A stretch of 64,000 bases of DNA from Methylobacterium sp. DB0501 (GCF_011043735.1 NZ_JAAKGV010000023.1:62001-126000), one strand, 5' to 3'; shown: positions 36,532-46,734, counted from the stretch's first letter. The notes: a model not told the origin generated them from the letters alone. A program made the numbers and translations.

Positions 36532-37434
36532 ATGGAGCTTCGCCATCTTCGTTACTTCGTCGCGGTGGCCGACGATCTCAGCATCACGCGGGCGGCGGAG
36601 CGGCTGAACATCGCGCAGCCGGCGCTCAGCCACCAGATCAAGAGCCTGGAGACCGAGGTCGGCACCGCCCTGCTCCAGCGCCTGTCGCGCGGGGTGGCGC
36701 TGACCGAGCCGGGCCGCGCCTTCGCGGACGATGCCCGCGCCGTGCTCGCCGCGGTCGATGCAGCCAAGAGCCGGGCCCGGCGCATCGCGACCGGCGATGT
36801 CGGCCAGATCCGCATCGGCTTCACCTCCTCGGCCTCGTTCCACCCCCTGGTGACCGGGGCGATCCGCGACTACCGCAGCGCCTATCCGGACGTGCAGGTC
36901 GAGCTTCTCGAAGAGACGACCGCGAGCCTTCTCGCCGCCTTCCGGGCCGGCCGGGTCGACGTCGCCTTCATGCGCCCGGACGAGGGCGAGGTCGACGACC
37001 TGTGGGCCCGCCACCTGTTCGACGAGCCGATGGTGGTGGCGCTGCCGGCCACCCACCGCCTGGCCGCCGAGGCGGGGCCGGTGGGCCTCGCCGCCCTCTC
37101 GGACGAGGGTTTCATCGTCTATCCGCGCCGCAACGGGCGGGCGCTCTACGACGGCATCATGGCGGCCTGCGCGGCGGCCGGGTTCTCGCCCCACATCGCC
37201 CAGAACGCGCCGCAGCTCGCCTCGGTGGTCAACCTCGTCGCCACCGGCATCGCGCTCGCCATCGTGCCGCGCTCGATGGCGCGGCTCGCCACCGAGGGCG
37301 TGCGCTACCGCGAGATCGGCGGCCCGGCCCCGGTCGCCCCGATGACCCTGGTGCGCCATCCGGCCCCGGAGATGCCGCATGCGCGGATCTTCACGGATCT
37401 GGTGCTGGCGCGGGTGCGGGGCGGCGGAGAGTGA
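36532..37434 (+). CDS. LysR-family transcriptional regulator
   Basis: 300 residues. The N-terminal winged helix-turn-helix is MELRHLRYFVAVADDLSITR, then AAERLNIAQPALSHQIKSLE (about 20-40) and LSRGVALTEPGRAF. The rest is a substrate-binding-like effector domain (about 90-295). LysR proteins usually control a neighbouring divergent or adjacent gene; candidates are the GST and binding protein just upstream. Inducer unknown. It converges on flgL with 21 bases between stops. Confidence 0.93.
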   Translation: MELRHLRYFVAVADDLSITRAAERLNIAQPALSHQIKSLETEVGTALLQRLSRGVALTEPGRAFADDARAVLAAVDAAKSRARRIATGDVGQIRIGFTSSASFHPLVTGAIRDYRSAYPDVQVELLEETTASLLAAFRAGRVDVAFMRPDEGEVDDLWARHLFDEPMVVALPATHRLAAEAGPVGLAALSDEGFIVYPRRNGRALYDGIMAACAAAGFSPHIAQNAPQLASVVNLVATGIALAIVPRSMARLATEGVRYREIGGPAPVAPMTLVRHPAPEMPHARIFTDLVLARVRGGGE

Positions 37435-37455
37435 GCGCGCCGGTGCGCGCCGCGA

Positions 37456-39273
37456 TCACATGTAGTTCGTCAGCGACAGCTTCGAGAGCATCGAGGTCGT
37501 CTGGTAGCTCGCCTGCAACTGGTTCTGAAGGGTCAGCAGCTTGGCCGCCGCCTCCTCGGTCGAGACCGTTTCGACGCCGTCGACCGTCTTCTGGAGCATC
37601 GCCTTGGTGGCGGTGTTCTGGCTCTTCTGCGTGGCGATCTGGGCCGAGGCGAGGCTGAGCTCGGCGGCGACGCCCTGCACCGAGGGCTGGCCGTCGGCGG
37701 GCTTCAGCAGGGTCTGGATCCGGCTCGAATAGGCGTCGAAGCGGGTGCTGTCGGTATCCGTGGCGTCGAACGGCGTCGCGGCGAGGACCGCGAGGCCGCT
37801 CAGCACCGCCCGGAACGGCGTCTCGTTGGCCTGGACGCCGATCGCCACCGACTGATCGCGGGAGACCGGCACGGTCGCGGTCTGGCGCGGGTCGGCGGAG
37901 GTGTCGTCGCCCCGGTACCAGATCAGGGTGCGGCCGCCCGGGTCGGCGACGTAGCCGGTGGCGTTGCCGCTCGCATCACTGGCGACCCGGCGTGGGCTCA
38001 GCCCCGGCGACGACGAGCCCGCGAAAAAGTCGCTTGCCGCTCTCACGGCGGAGCTCGCCGCGAGGTCGGTGGAGGCGGTGGTGTCGAGCGCCGTCGCGAG
38101 GGCGTTTCTCAGGTTGGCGGCGGTCTCGGCCGGGCTCGCGCCGATCGCGAAGGTGCCGGCGGTCTTTCCGTCCGCGGCGGCCTTCAGGCTCAGGGTCTTG
38201 CTGGTGCCGTCGCGCAGGCCCACCGTGACCTGAAGGCTGTCGCCGGCGGCGAGCCCCGCCCCGACCGTCACGGCCATGGACGCCGGATTGCCGCCGGCGA
38301 GCGTCGCCGTCGCGCCGGGCGGGCTCGCGCTCTGGACGCCGAGCACGGTCTTGCCCGCGAGCGCGGCGGTGAGGTTCTGCGCGCTCGCCGCCGCGTCGGC
38401 GCCGATCGCGAAGGTGCCGGTCCCGCCGGTCCCCGCATTCCGGGCGGTGAGGTCGACGAAGCCCTGGCTGCCGTCGGAATTCTGCACCGTCACCCGTACG
38501 ATGTCGCCGTCCTTCGGCGGGCTGGCAAAGGACGGGGTGGCGGCGGGCGGCGTGCCGGCCTGGAACGCGACCGCGAGGCCGGCCGGGTTCGAGCTGACGG
38601 CGTTGGCGATCGTGAAGCCGAAATTCGCCCGCACGCCGGGCGACGCGCTCTCCGACAGGCTGACGCCCGCACCCGAGGCCGCGAGGTCGAGCCGTCCGGT
38701 CCGCGGCGTCGCGATGCCGAGATCGGCGGCCTGGCGCTCGGCGATCACGCTGCGCACCCCGTCGAGGCCGGAGGCGGGATCGCCGTCGAGGATGCGGTCG
38801 ATGGTCTCCACCGGCGCCCGGTCGGTCACCCGGCCGCCCAGGATGTACTGGCCGCCGGTGCTCTGGTTGAGGGCATCGATCGCACCGCCGAGCTGGCCCA
38901 CCGCGCCCTGCTGCAGGGTGGAGCGGGCGAGGGTGCCGGTGCCGGTGCGGGCGCTGACGAGGCTGCCCCAGGCCGAGGAGGACAGGGTCGCGACCTGCTG
39001 CACGCTGGCCGAGGCCAGCGTCACCCGGGTCGTGCCGGTGCCGGCCGCCGCGATCCAGCCGTCCAGCGCGCTGATCTGGGCGTGCGCGGCGAGGCTCTGA
39101 GTGCGCCCGGCGCCGAGGCCGCCATAGGTGTCGGCGGTGCGGCCGCTGGCGATCTGGTTCGAGAGCGTGCCGAGCGTCGCCTTCATGTCGACGAGGCGGC
39201 GGGTGTTCAGGTCGGCGGCGGCGGTTCCTGCCGCGAACGCGGCCGTCCCGGCCGCCCAGGGGGCGATGGTCAT
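37456..39273 (-). CDS. flgL: Hook-filament junction protein FlgL with internal repeat insertion
   Basis: 605 residues, about twice a typical FlgL. The N-terminal D0/D1 coil is recognisable (TRRLVDMKATLGTLSNQIAS, then SGRTADTYGGLGAGRTQSLA) and so is the C-terminal coil (LQNQLQASYQTTSMLSKLSL and TNYM). Between them lies a long Ala/Gly/Ser/Thr-rich part with two related segments, about 255-315 and 343-400, each of the form VTV-x5-DGS...GTFAIGA...NLxxAL. These look like duplicated surface domains. The ATG at MTIAPWAAGT was chosen; flgK ends 14 bases upstream. It exits to the cell surface by the flagellar type III system. Confidence 0.88.
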   Translation of the reverse strand: MTIAPWAAGTAAFAAGTAAADLNTRRLVDMKATLGTLSNQIASGRTADTYGGLGAGRTQSLAAHAQISALDGWIAAAGTGTTRVTLASASVQQVATLSSSAWGSLVSARTGTGTLARSTLQQGAVGQLGGAIDALNQSTGGQYILGGRVTDRAPVETIDRILDGDPASGLDGVRSVIAERQAADLGIATPRTGRLDLAASGAGVSLSESASPGVRANFGFTIANAVSSNPAGLAVAFQAGTPPAATPSFASPPKDGDIVRVTVQNSDGSQGFVDLTARNAGTGGTGTFAIGADAAASAQNLTAALAGKTVLGVQSASPPGATATLAGGNPASMAVTVGAGLAAGDSLQVTVGLRDGTSKTLSLKAAADGKTAGTFAIGASPAETAANLRNALATALDTTASTDLAASSAVRAASDFFAGSSSPGLSPRRVASDASGNATGYVADPGGRTLIWYRGDDTSADPRQTATVPVSRDQSVAIGVQANETPFRAVLSGLAVLAATPFDATDTDSTRFDAYSSRIQTLLKPADGQPSVQGVAAELSLASAQIATQKSQNTATKAMLQKTVDGVETVSTEEAAAKLLTLQNQLQASYQTTSMLSKLSLTNYM

Positions 39274-39287
39274 CGCGGGCGGTCCTC

Positions 39288-41168
39288 TCAAAGCCTCAGG
39301 AGGGTGTCGAGCATGTCGCGGGCGGCGGTCAGCACCCGGGCATTGGCGCTGTAGGCGGTCTGGAGCTGGATCAGCTTGGACATCTCCTCGTCCACGCTGA
39401 CGCCGGATTCCTGGCCGAACCGGCTCTGGGCCGAGGACAGGGCGATGCTCTGGCCCTCGTCGAGCTGCTGCGCCTCGGCGCTCGCCGCGCCGCGCGCGTC
39501 GATCACCGACTGGGCAAAGCCGATCACCGTGGCGGAGCGGGGCGCGCTGACGCCGCCGATGCCGCTGCCCGCCGAGAAGGTCAGGGTGCGGCCGGTGAGC
39601 GCGTCGGTGAGGAAGCGCGGCCGGGCGGTGTCGCCGGATTCGGTCCCGGCGGCGTAGGTCACCAGGGCCGTCGTGTCGGCGATCACCGCCGGGTTGACGG
39701 CGAGGCGCTGGGAGAAGCCCGTCAGGTGCGAGCCGCCCTCGAACGAGCCGGTGAACACGGCGTTGCCGTTCCCGCCATCGACGAACAGCGCGAGCGGGCC
39801 GCTGCCGGTCTGGGTGTCGGCGGCGCCCGTCGGCACGGTGACCGAGGCGGAGGCGCCGGTGAGCGCCAGGGTCGCGGGATCGGTCAGGAGCCGCACCGCG
39901 CCCGCCGCCCCGTTCGGCGTCGCCGAGACGGTGAAGCCGGCGCCGAGCGCCGCGCCGATCTTGCCCGCGAAGGTCGAGGGCCCGCCCGAGATGTCGATCG
40001 GCACCACGAGGGCGGTCGGGTCGTCGGTGAGCGCAGGGTCGATCGGGTTCGGCGCCGCCCCGTTCGTCGGCATCAGGATCAGGTTGCGCCCGGCGCCCGC
40101 GGCGTTGCGCACGCCGAGCGTCACAGCGTTGCCGGCCTGGAGCCCGGTGAGGTCGATGTCGAACCCGGCGAGCCCGTTCGCCGAGGCCGCGGTGCCGGTC
40201 GCCGGGCGGTCGCTGATCGCCCGCGACAGGCCGGACGCGAGGTCGTCGAGCTGGCGCTGCGCCTGGACCAGGGTGTCGTCGCGCAAGCTCACCGCGGCGG
40301 CGATCGAGCCCGAGCGGATCGCCCCGGTGGCGATCAGGTCGATCCTGGCGCCGGCCGGCGTCGTCGCCGTCACCGTGCCGACGCCGCGGGTGTCCGGGTC
40401 GGTCGTGTACTGCACCGCAGCGTTCAGGGCGCCGCGGCCGTCGAAGGCGAGGCTCGCCGCCGCGCCGTGGTCGACCAGCGTCGCGCCCGAGGCGGTGAGC
40501 AGGGTGACCGAGCCGTCATGCTGCTCGCTCACCTGGACGTCGAGATAGTGCGACAGCGTGTTGATCGCCTGGTCGCGCTGGTCGAGGAGCTCGGCCACGC
40601 GGGTATCGCCGCTCGAATTGCCGGTGGCGCCGACGACCTTGGTGTTGAGCGCGGCGATCTGCGACAGGAGCGTGCTGGCCGAGGTCACGTCGCTGCCGAG
40701 CTGCGCTTCGAGGCCGGTGCGCAGGGTCTGCACGCCGTTCGCGATGCCGGAGATCGTCGTGGCGACGGTCCGGGCCGCGCTCACCGCGCTCGCCCGCGAG
40801 GCGGCGGAGGTCGGGTCGCTCGTCAGCCCCTGCAGCGCCTGGGTGAAGCCGTTCATCACCCCGTCGAGGGCGGACGCGCTGCCCGGATTGCCGTAGAGCG
40901 CATCGAGCTGGCCCTGCACCTTGGCGGTGAGCCCGGTATAGGACGCGCCCGCCGTCTCGAGCCGCAATTGCTTGAGCGAGACCGCGTCGAGGGTCCGGGT
41001 GATCGTGCCGGTCGCGACTCCCGAATTGCCGAGCTGCGCCACCGGGGTGAGGACGCGCTTGACGTAGCCGGCGCTGCCCGCATTGGCGACGTTCTGCGAG
41101 ACGAGGCCGATCGCCGCCTGCGTCACCTGCAGGCCGGCGGTCGCGGTGTTGAGGGCGTTGAGGGACAT
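39288..41168 (-). CDS. flgK: Hook-associated protein FlgK
   Basis: 626 residues. The N-terminus MSLNALNTATAGLQVTQAAI, then GLVSQNVANAGSAGYVKRVL, is the diagnostic flagellar rod/hook domain of FlgK (NVANAxxxGYxR). The C-terminus EEMSKLIQLQTAYSANARVL and TAARDMLDTLLRL is the matching FlgE/FlgK end. The middle is variable and Ala/Thr/Gly-rich. It forms the first hook-filament junction ring. Followed by flgL after 14 bases; separated from flgE by 136 bases containing a long hairpin. Confidence 0.95.
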   Translation of the reverse strand: MSLNALNTATAGLQVTQAAIGLVSQNVANAGSAGYVKRVLTPVAQLGNSGVATGTITRTLDAVSLKQLRLETAGASYTGLTAKVQGQLDALYGNPGSASALDGVMNGFTQALQGLTSDPTSAASRASAVSAARTVATTISGIANGVQTLRTGLEAQLGSDVTSASTLLSQIAALNTKVVGATGNSSGDTRVAELLDQRDQAINTLSHYLDVQVSEQHDGSVTLLTASGATLVDHGAAASLAFDGRGALNAAVQYTTDPDTRGVGTVTATTPAGARIDLIATGAIRSGSIAAAVSLRDDTLVQAQRQLDDLASGLSRAISDRPATGTAASANGLAGFDIDLTGLQAGNAVTLGVRNAAGAGRNLILMPTNGAAPNPIDPALTDDPTALVVPIDISGGPSTFAGKIGAALGAGFTVSATPNGAAGAVRLLTDPATLALTGASASVTVPTGAADTQTGSGPLALFVDGGNGNAVFTGSFEGGSHLTGFSQRLAVNPAVIADTTALVTYAAGTESGDTARPRFLTDALTGRTLTFSAGSGIGGVSAPRSATVIGFAQSVIDARGAASAEAQQLDEGQSIALSSAQSRFGQESGVSVDEEMSKLIQLQTAYSANARVLTAARDMLDTLLRL

Positions 41169-41252
41169 CGGGCGGATCCGGGTGAGGCGGGTGAGGGCCG
41201 TGCTGCCGCGCCCGTCCAAGGGCCGCGTCGCGCTCAGGCGTCTCGGGATGGG

Positions 41253-41291
41253 CCGGGACCGGTCCGCCGTCTGTCGGCGGACCGGTCCCGG
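41253..41291 (-). terminator. Long perfect hairpin between flgE and flgK
   Basis: A 17-bp perfect stem (ccgggaccggtccgccg, loop tctgt, then its reverse complement). It begins 13 bases after the flgE stop. There is no U tract, so it may act as a partial terminator or as a 3' stabiliser of the abundant flgE message rather than a full stop before flgK. Confidence 0.65.
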
Positions 41292-41304
41292 ACGGCGCGA
41301 TCCG

Positions 41305-42678
41305 CTAGCGGATCACGTTGATGAGGTCGGACATCATCTGCTGGGCGGTCGACATCACCCGCGTATTGGCCGAGTAGGCCTGCTGGGTGACGATGAGCTT
41401 CGAGAACTCGCCGGCCGTATCGGTGTTCGACTGCTCGATGTTGCCGCCGATGATCGTGCCGCCGGAGAGGCCGGCGAGCGGCTCGCCGGATTCCGCCGTC
41501 TGGGCGTAGTTGCCGCCCGAGACCGCCTTGAGCGCGTCGGGCGCGTTGAACCGCGCCACGCCGACCTGGGCCAGGGCGACGCTGTTGCCGTTGGAATAGG
41601 TACCGGTGAGCTTGCCGTCATTCGTCACGGCGAGCGAGTTGAGGCTGCCGGCGGCGAAGCCGTTCTGCTGCAGCGTGGTGGTGGTGACCTGGCCGCCGGA
41701 CGAGCCGTACTGGGTCAGGCCGCCGGGACCGATGTTCAGGGCGATCGCCCCGAGATCGGTCCCGTTCACCGTCACATTCGGGAGGCTGAGGCTGGTGCCG
41801 GTCGGCGCGGTGAGCTGGCCGCTGCCGTTGAAGGTGAAGGCAGTGCCGACATTCTGCCAGGTCGCCGCCGAGGTCCCGGTGGCGGTCTGGTTGGCGTAGA
41901 ACAGGTTCCAGGTGTCCTTGGTGTCGGCGGCGGCATCCGCGTTCGCCACCTTGGCCCAGCGCAGCTGCACGCTCACCGGCGTACCGGTGCCCGAATAGGC
42001 CGTGAGCTCGCCGCCGGCGACGCTGGCATTGCCGAAGGCGGTCGAATCGGCGGCCGCCACCGCCGGGGGAGGCGTCGCGGTGCCGGAGAGTACCCGGGCA
42101 TCGCCCCCGGGAAGCGTACCGAGGAGCGTCGTCCCCGAGGCGGTGATCGGGCTGCTCGGCAGGTTCGCCGCGTAGGAGATGCTGGTCGTGGGCTTCGCCG
42201 GCAGTGTTGCGGCGGAGACCTTGATCGGCCCGGATCCGGTCGTCTGGCCGGAGACCGGGTCGAGGCTCTGCCCGGTGAGGTAGGCGCCCGCACCGTTGAC
42301 GAGGTAGCCGTCCCGGTCGACCGAGAAGTCGCCGCGACGGGTATAGAGGTTGGTGCCCGAGAAGACCGGAGCGCCGCCGCTGTCGCCCCCCTTGGTCTGT
42401 ACCGTGAAGAAGCCGTTGCCGCTGAGTGCCATGTTCGTGGCGATACCGGTCGCCGCGACGTTGCCCTGCAGGCTGTTGGTCAGCTGCGAGAAGGCCGCGA
42501 CTCCGCCGGCCGGCTGCTGCTTGGCCGGCTGCTCGGCCAGCATGTCGACGAAGTCGGTGTCGATCCGCTTGTAGCCGACGGTCTGCGAGTTCGCGATGTT
42601 GCCCGAGATGTTCTCGAGGCTGAAGGCCTGGGCCTTGAGACCCGAGACCGAGGTCTGCAGCGCGCTGAAAACGTCCAT
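41305..42678 (-). CDS. flgE: Flagellar hook protein FlgE
   Basis: 457 residues. Start MDVFSALQTSVSGLKAQAFS, then LENISGNIANSQTVGYKRID, is the classic FlgE/FlgF family opening, and TGIATNMALSGNGFFTVQTK is the FlgE core motif. The end reads GEFSKLIVTQQAYSANTRVM and STAQQMMSDLINVIR. The hook is built outside the cell by export of this subunit. The promoter upstream has a sigma-54-type element. It is the first gene of flgE-flgK-flgL and divergent from the BLUF gene. The 23-codon upstream extension of the frame has no ribosome binding site. Confidence 0.96.
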   Translation of the reverse strand: MDVFSALQTSVSGLKAQAFSLENISGNIANSQTVGYKRIDTDFVDMLAEQPAKQQPAGGVAAFSQLTNSLQGNVAATGIATNMALSGNGFFTVQTKGGDSGGAPVFSGTNLYTRRGDFSVDRDGYLVNGAGAYLTGQSLDPVSGQTTGSGPIKVSAATLPAKPTTSISYAANLPSSPITASGTTLLGTLPGGDARVLSGTATPPPAVAAADSTAFGNASVAGGELTAYSGTGTPVSVQLRWAKVANADAAADTKDTWNLFYANQTATGTSAATWQNVGTAFTFNGSGQLTAPTGTSLSLPNVTVNGTDLGAIALNIGPGGLTQYGSSGGQVTTTTLQQNGFAAGSLNSLAVTNDGKLTGTYSNGNSVALAQVGVARFNAPDALKAVSGGNYAQTAESGEPLAGLSGGTIIGGNIEQSNTDTAGEFSKLIVTQQAYSANTRVMSTAQQMMSDLINVIR

Positions 42679-42724
42679 CTTCCCTGGGACTCCATCTCGA
42701 ACCGGATCATTCGGGATTGAGGTC

Positions 42725-42740
42725 CGCAAACCGCGTGCCA
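42725..42740 (-). promoter_or_regulatory. Sigma-54 -24/-12 promoter of flgE
   Basis: On the minus strand the sequence is tggcacgcggtttgcg, fitting TGGCACG-N4-TTGC exactly, with GG and GC ten bases apart. Predicted transcription start is about 12 bases downstream, leaving a leader of about 35 bases before the flgE ATG. Known sigma-54 biology makes this dependent on RpoN and an enhancer-binding protein such as FlbD. Confidence 0.7.
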
Positions 42741-42911
42741 GGGCCAAGTCCTTGATTTTGCTGGTGGCCGGCCAACCGGAGCGGCAAATCCCGCCGGGTT
42801 GCGGCGGGAATCGCGCGGCAAAATCTGCCCTGCGGAGCGGGATGACGTTTACGTGGTGTTGAACCTCTTGCCGTTAGCTGCACTCCTGGACCGGCGCTGG
42901 ACCCCCAGGAT

Positions 42912-43382
42912 ATGCGCACGAGCAAGCGAAGCAGCCTCATCCACCTGATCTACTTCTCGCGGGCGCAGCTCTCCGCCGAGCCGGTGGTCCGCATGCAGCA
43001 GATCAACGACATCGCCCGGCACGCGCAGAAGAAGAACGAGTTCTCGGTGATCACCAGCCTGCTGATCGTCGATCAGGGCTATTTCATCCAGGTCCTCGAG
43101 GGGGAAAGGATGTCGGTGCAGGAGACGTTCCAGCGGATCTCCGGGGACAGCCGGCACCGCGACGTGCACATCGTCGAGTGGCGGGAGATCGCGAAGCGCG
43201 AATTCGTGACCTCGTTCGCCGCGGTCCTGCGCACGCCGACCAACGACCCGCTGTTCCAGAAGGCCAATCTGGGGCCGATGCTCCAGCGCGGCACCCCGAA
43301 GGCCAGCACGATCTACGCCCTCGCCCAGGCGCTCCAGGCCGACACGATGGCCAAGCAAGGCATCGACCACCTGTTCGTGTAG
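42912..43382 (+). CDS. BLUF-domain blue-light photoreceptor
   Basis: 156 residues, a BLUF domain (about 8-105) plus a C-terminal helical tail. The flavin switch residues fit the family: Tyr14 in LIHLIYFSRAQ, Asn42 in KKNEFSVI, and Gln60 in GYFIQVLEGE, with the family string SGDSRHRDVHIVEW (ending in the Trp position) later. The usual ITGxLL is ITSLLI. FAD absorbs blue light and rewires the Gln-Tyr hydrogen bonds, altering partner binding. No output domain is fused, so it works by protein contact. It sits head to head with flgE and upstream of a CheY-like gene. Confidence 0.9.
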   Translation: MRTSKRSSLIHLIYFSRAQLSAEPVVRMQQINDIARHAQKKNEFSVITSLLIVDQGYFIQVLEGERMSVQETFQRISGDSRHRDVHIVEWREIAKREFVTSFAAVLRTPTNDPLFQKANLGPMLQRGTPKASTIYALAQALQADTMAKQGIDHLFV

Positions 43383-43383
43383 G

Positions 43384-43426
43384 GCATTTTCCGACGAAGT
43401 GGATACTGGTTCGTCGCGGGAAATGC
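43384..43426. repeat. Intergenic palindromic element of the type widespread in Rhizobiales
   Basis: Outer arms gcattt and aaatgc and inner arms cgacgaa and ttcgtcg enclose gtggatactgg. I recall the same design, with gaagtggataccggttcg at its centre, scattered in intergenic DNA of Bradyrhizobium and Methylobacterium. It starts one base after the BLUF stop codon. Confidence 0.65.
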
Positions 43427-43440
43427 GGCACCATCAAAGA

Positions 43441-43484
43441 TCTAGGGTGGCGTCCATCGCAACGCGAGCGGACGCCACCCTAGA
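43441..43484 (+). terminator. Perfect 15-bp hairpin after the BLUF gene
   Basis: Left arm tctagggtggcgtcc, 14-base loop, right arm its exact complement. Located between the BLUF gene and the CheY-like gene. No U tract follows, so either a terminator of an unusual kind, an operator, or an RNA-processing element. Confidence 0.55.
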
Positions 43485-43541
43485 ACCAGCCGGGAGTCCC
43501 CGGTGATCCGTCATGAAACTTGAAACCCCTGGCTGGTTCCG

Positions 43542-43994
43542 ATGAGCGAAGCACCTCCGATCCTGATCGTCGACGACCAGGTCAAACTCGTCCGCTTGGT
43601 GACCGAGCTGATGAATCGCCTCGGTTTCCCGGAGGTCGAGGGCGTGACCGACGGGGCGCAGGCGCTCGAGCAGTTGCGCGCCAAGCGCTACGGCCTGGTG
43701 ATCTCCGACCTCGACATGGAGCCGATGGACGGCATCCAGCTCCTGCGCGAGATCCGGGCCGACGACGCGCTGATGAACACGCCGTTCATCCTGACCGAGA
43801 CCTCGTTCAGCTTCGAGGACATCAACGTCGCGCACCTCGCCGGCGCCGACGCCTTCATCCTCAAGCCTTTCGACCTCTCGCTGTTGAAGACCAAGCTGAA
43901 GCAGGTGCTCAACGGTCGGCCGCGCAAGCGCGAGACGCCGGTCGGCCCGGTCTCGGCGCTCAACGTCGATTTCCCGCTGCTCGGTAAGTTCTAG
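43542..43994 (+). CDS. Single-domain response regulator (CheY-like)
   Basis: 150 residues. Receiver residues: Asp11-Asp12 in ILIVDDQ, phospho-acceptor Asp56 in VISDLDMEPMDG, the switch Thr in FILTETSF (about residue 89) and Lys in FILKPFD. A 25-residue C-terminal tail (GRPRKRETPVGPVSALNVDF) extends past the domain. No output domain, so it acts by docking, for example on a flagellar switch or a kinase. It lies 159 bases downstream of the BLUF gene, with two palindromes between them. Which kinase serves it is unknown. Confidence 0.88.
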   Translation: MSEAPPILIVDDQVKLVRLVTELMNRLGFPEVEGVTDGAQALEQLRAKRYGLVISDLDMEPMDGIQLLREIRADDALMNTPFILTETSFSFEDINVAHLAGADAFILKPFDLSLLKTKLKQVLNGRPRKRETPVGPVSALNVDFPLLGKF

Positions 43995-43997
43995 CGC

Positions 43998-44018
43998 CCG
44001 GCGCCGCCACGGCGCCGG
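43998..44018. terminator. Small GC-rich hairpin between convergent genes
   Basis: Eight-bp stem ccggcgcc / ggcgccgg with a five-base loop, in the 47 bases between the CheY-like gene and prfC. Possible shared terminator; no U tract on either strand. Confidence 0.4.
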
Positions 44019-44041
44019 ACCCGGGATCGTCGCCGCAGGTC

Positions 44042-45655
<1,614 letters not shown>

Positions 45656-45742
45656 GGGAGGTGTCTAGCCCGGACCCGGGTTTCTGTCGCGGGTCCGTCG
45701 GGGCCCGTCCGTCGATGAGGGAGAACAATCCCCATATGGGGA

Positions 45743-45771
45743 GGCGCGGGCACCGCGTCGGCGCCCGCGCC
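45743..45771. terminator. GC hairpin between prfC and the SDR gene
   Basis: Arms ggcgcgggc and gcccgcgcc (nine bp, 11-base loop), with a small palindrome ccccatatgggg just to the left. It lies 42 bases past the SDR stop, so it may end that transcript. Confidence 0.4.
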
Positions 45772-45813
45772 GTCTCTACCCAAGCCAGCGCCGGAGGGCC
45801 AGAGGGAGCTCCC

Positions 45814-46569
45814 TCAGCCGCGGCCGATGAACGGCATCTTGGTCGCCATCACGGTCATGAACTGCACGTTGGCGTCGAGCGGCAGGCTCGCCATGTAGAC
45901 GACCGCGTCGGCCACGTGCTTGGCGTCCATGGTCGGCTCGGGGCGGGTCGAGCCGTCGGGCTGGGGCACGCCCGCTTGCATGCGCACGGTCATGTCGGTG
46001 GCGGCGTTGCCGATGTCGACCTGACCGCAGGCGATGTCGTGGGCACGCCCGTCGAGGGAGGTCGAGCGGGTCAGGCCCGTGATGGCATGCTTGGTGGCGG
46101 TGTAGGGCGCCGAGAACGGCCGCGGCACGTGGGCCGAGATCGAGCCGTTGTTGATGATGCGCCCGCCGCGCGGCTGCTGCTTCTTCATCAGCCGGAACGC
46201 CCCCTGGGTGCACAGGAAGGCGCCGGTGAGGTTGGTGTCGACCACCGCCTTCCAGGTCGCGACGGGCAGTTCGTCGAGCTCCACCGGTGGCGCGCCGATG
46301 CCGGCATTGTTGAACAGCACGTCGAGGCGGCCGAACGTCTCCTCGACGCGGCGAAAGAGTTCGGCCACCGAGGCCTCGTCGCCGATATCGGTCGGCTGCG
46401 CCAGCGCCCGCCGTCCCTTGGCCTCGATCTCCCCCGCCACCGCCTGCAGCGGCTCGGGGCGGCGCCCCGACAGCACCACGTCGTAGCCGGCCCCCGCGAG
46501 CCCGAGCGCCACCGCGCGCCCCACCCCCGAGCCGGCCCCGGTCACCAGCGCGACCTTCTGCGTGCTCAT
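45814..46569 (-). CDS. Short-chain dehydrogenase/reductase
   Basis: 251 residues, classical SDR. Cofactor motif VTGAGSGVGRAVAL (about 9-22), NNAGIG (about 89-94), the active-site Ser in NNGSISAHV, and Tyr-x3-Lys in APYTATKHAITG. Start MSTQKVALVTG with GGAGAGGCGAA ahead of the ATG; the frame runs on upstream through the tRNA, which cannot be coding. Substrate unknown. It is the last core-like gene before the tRNA-Gln integration site. Confidence 0.92.
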   Translation of the reverse strand: MSTQKVALVTGAGSGVGRAVALGLAGAGYDVVLSGRRPEPLQAVAGEIEAKGRRALAQPTDIGDEASVAELFRRVEETFGRLDVLFNNAGIGAPPVELDELPVATWKAVVDTNLTGAFLCTQGAFRLMKKQQPRGGRIINNGSISAHVPRPFSAPYTATKHAITGLTRSTSLDGRAHDIACGQVDIGNAATDMTVRMQAGVPQPDGSTRPEPTMDAKHVADAVVYMASLPLDANVQFMTVMATKMPFIGRG

Positions 46570-46734
46570 TTCGCCTCTCCTCCCCCTGTCGTTGATGGTT
46601 GCGGCTCTTCGTGCCGTTCGCAGGCCCGGCATACACGAGCCCGAAAGCCCCTCCAACCGCTGCCCGTGCACCGAACCGCAAGCCACCGGTTGCCAGCACC
46701 GCCCCACCCGGCTATGGAAGCGCCAGCCGCGCGT

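Noticed and set aside
41083..42720. Long plus-strand frame opposite flgE
   Set aside because: FlgE is unmistakable on the other strand; this frame has no conserved motif.
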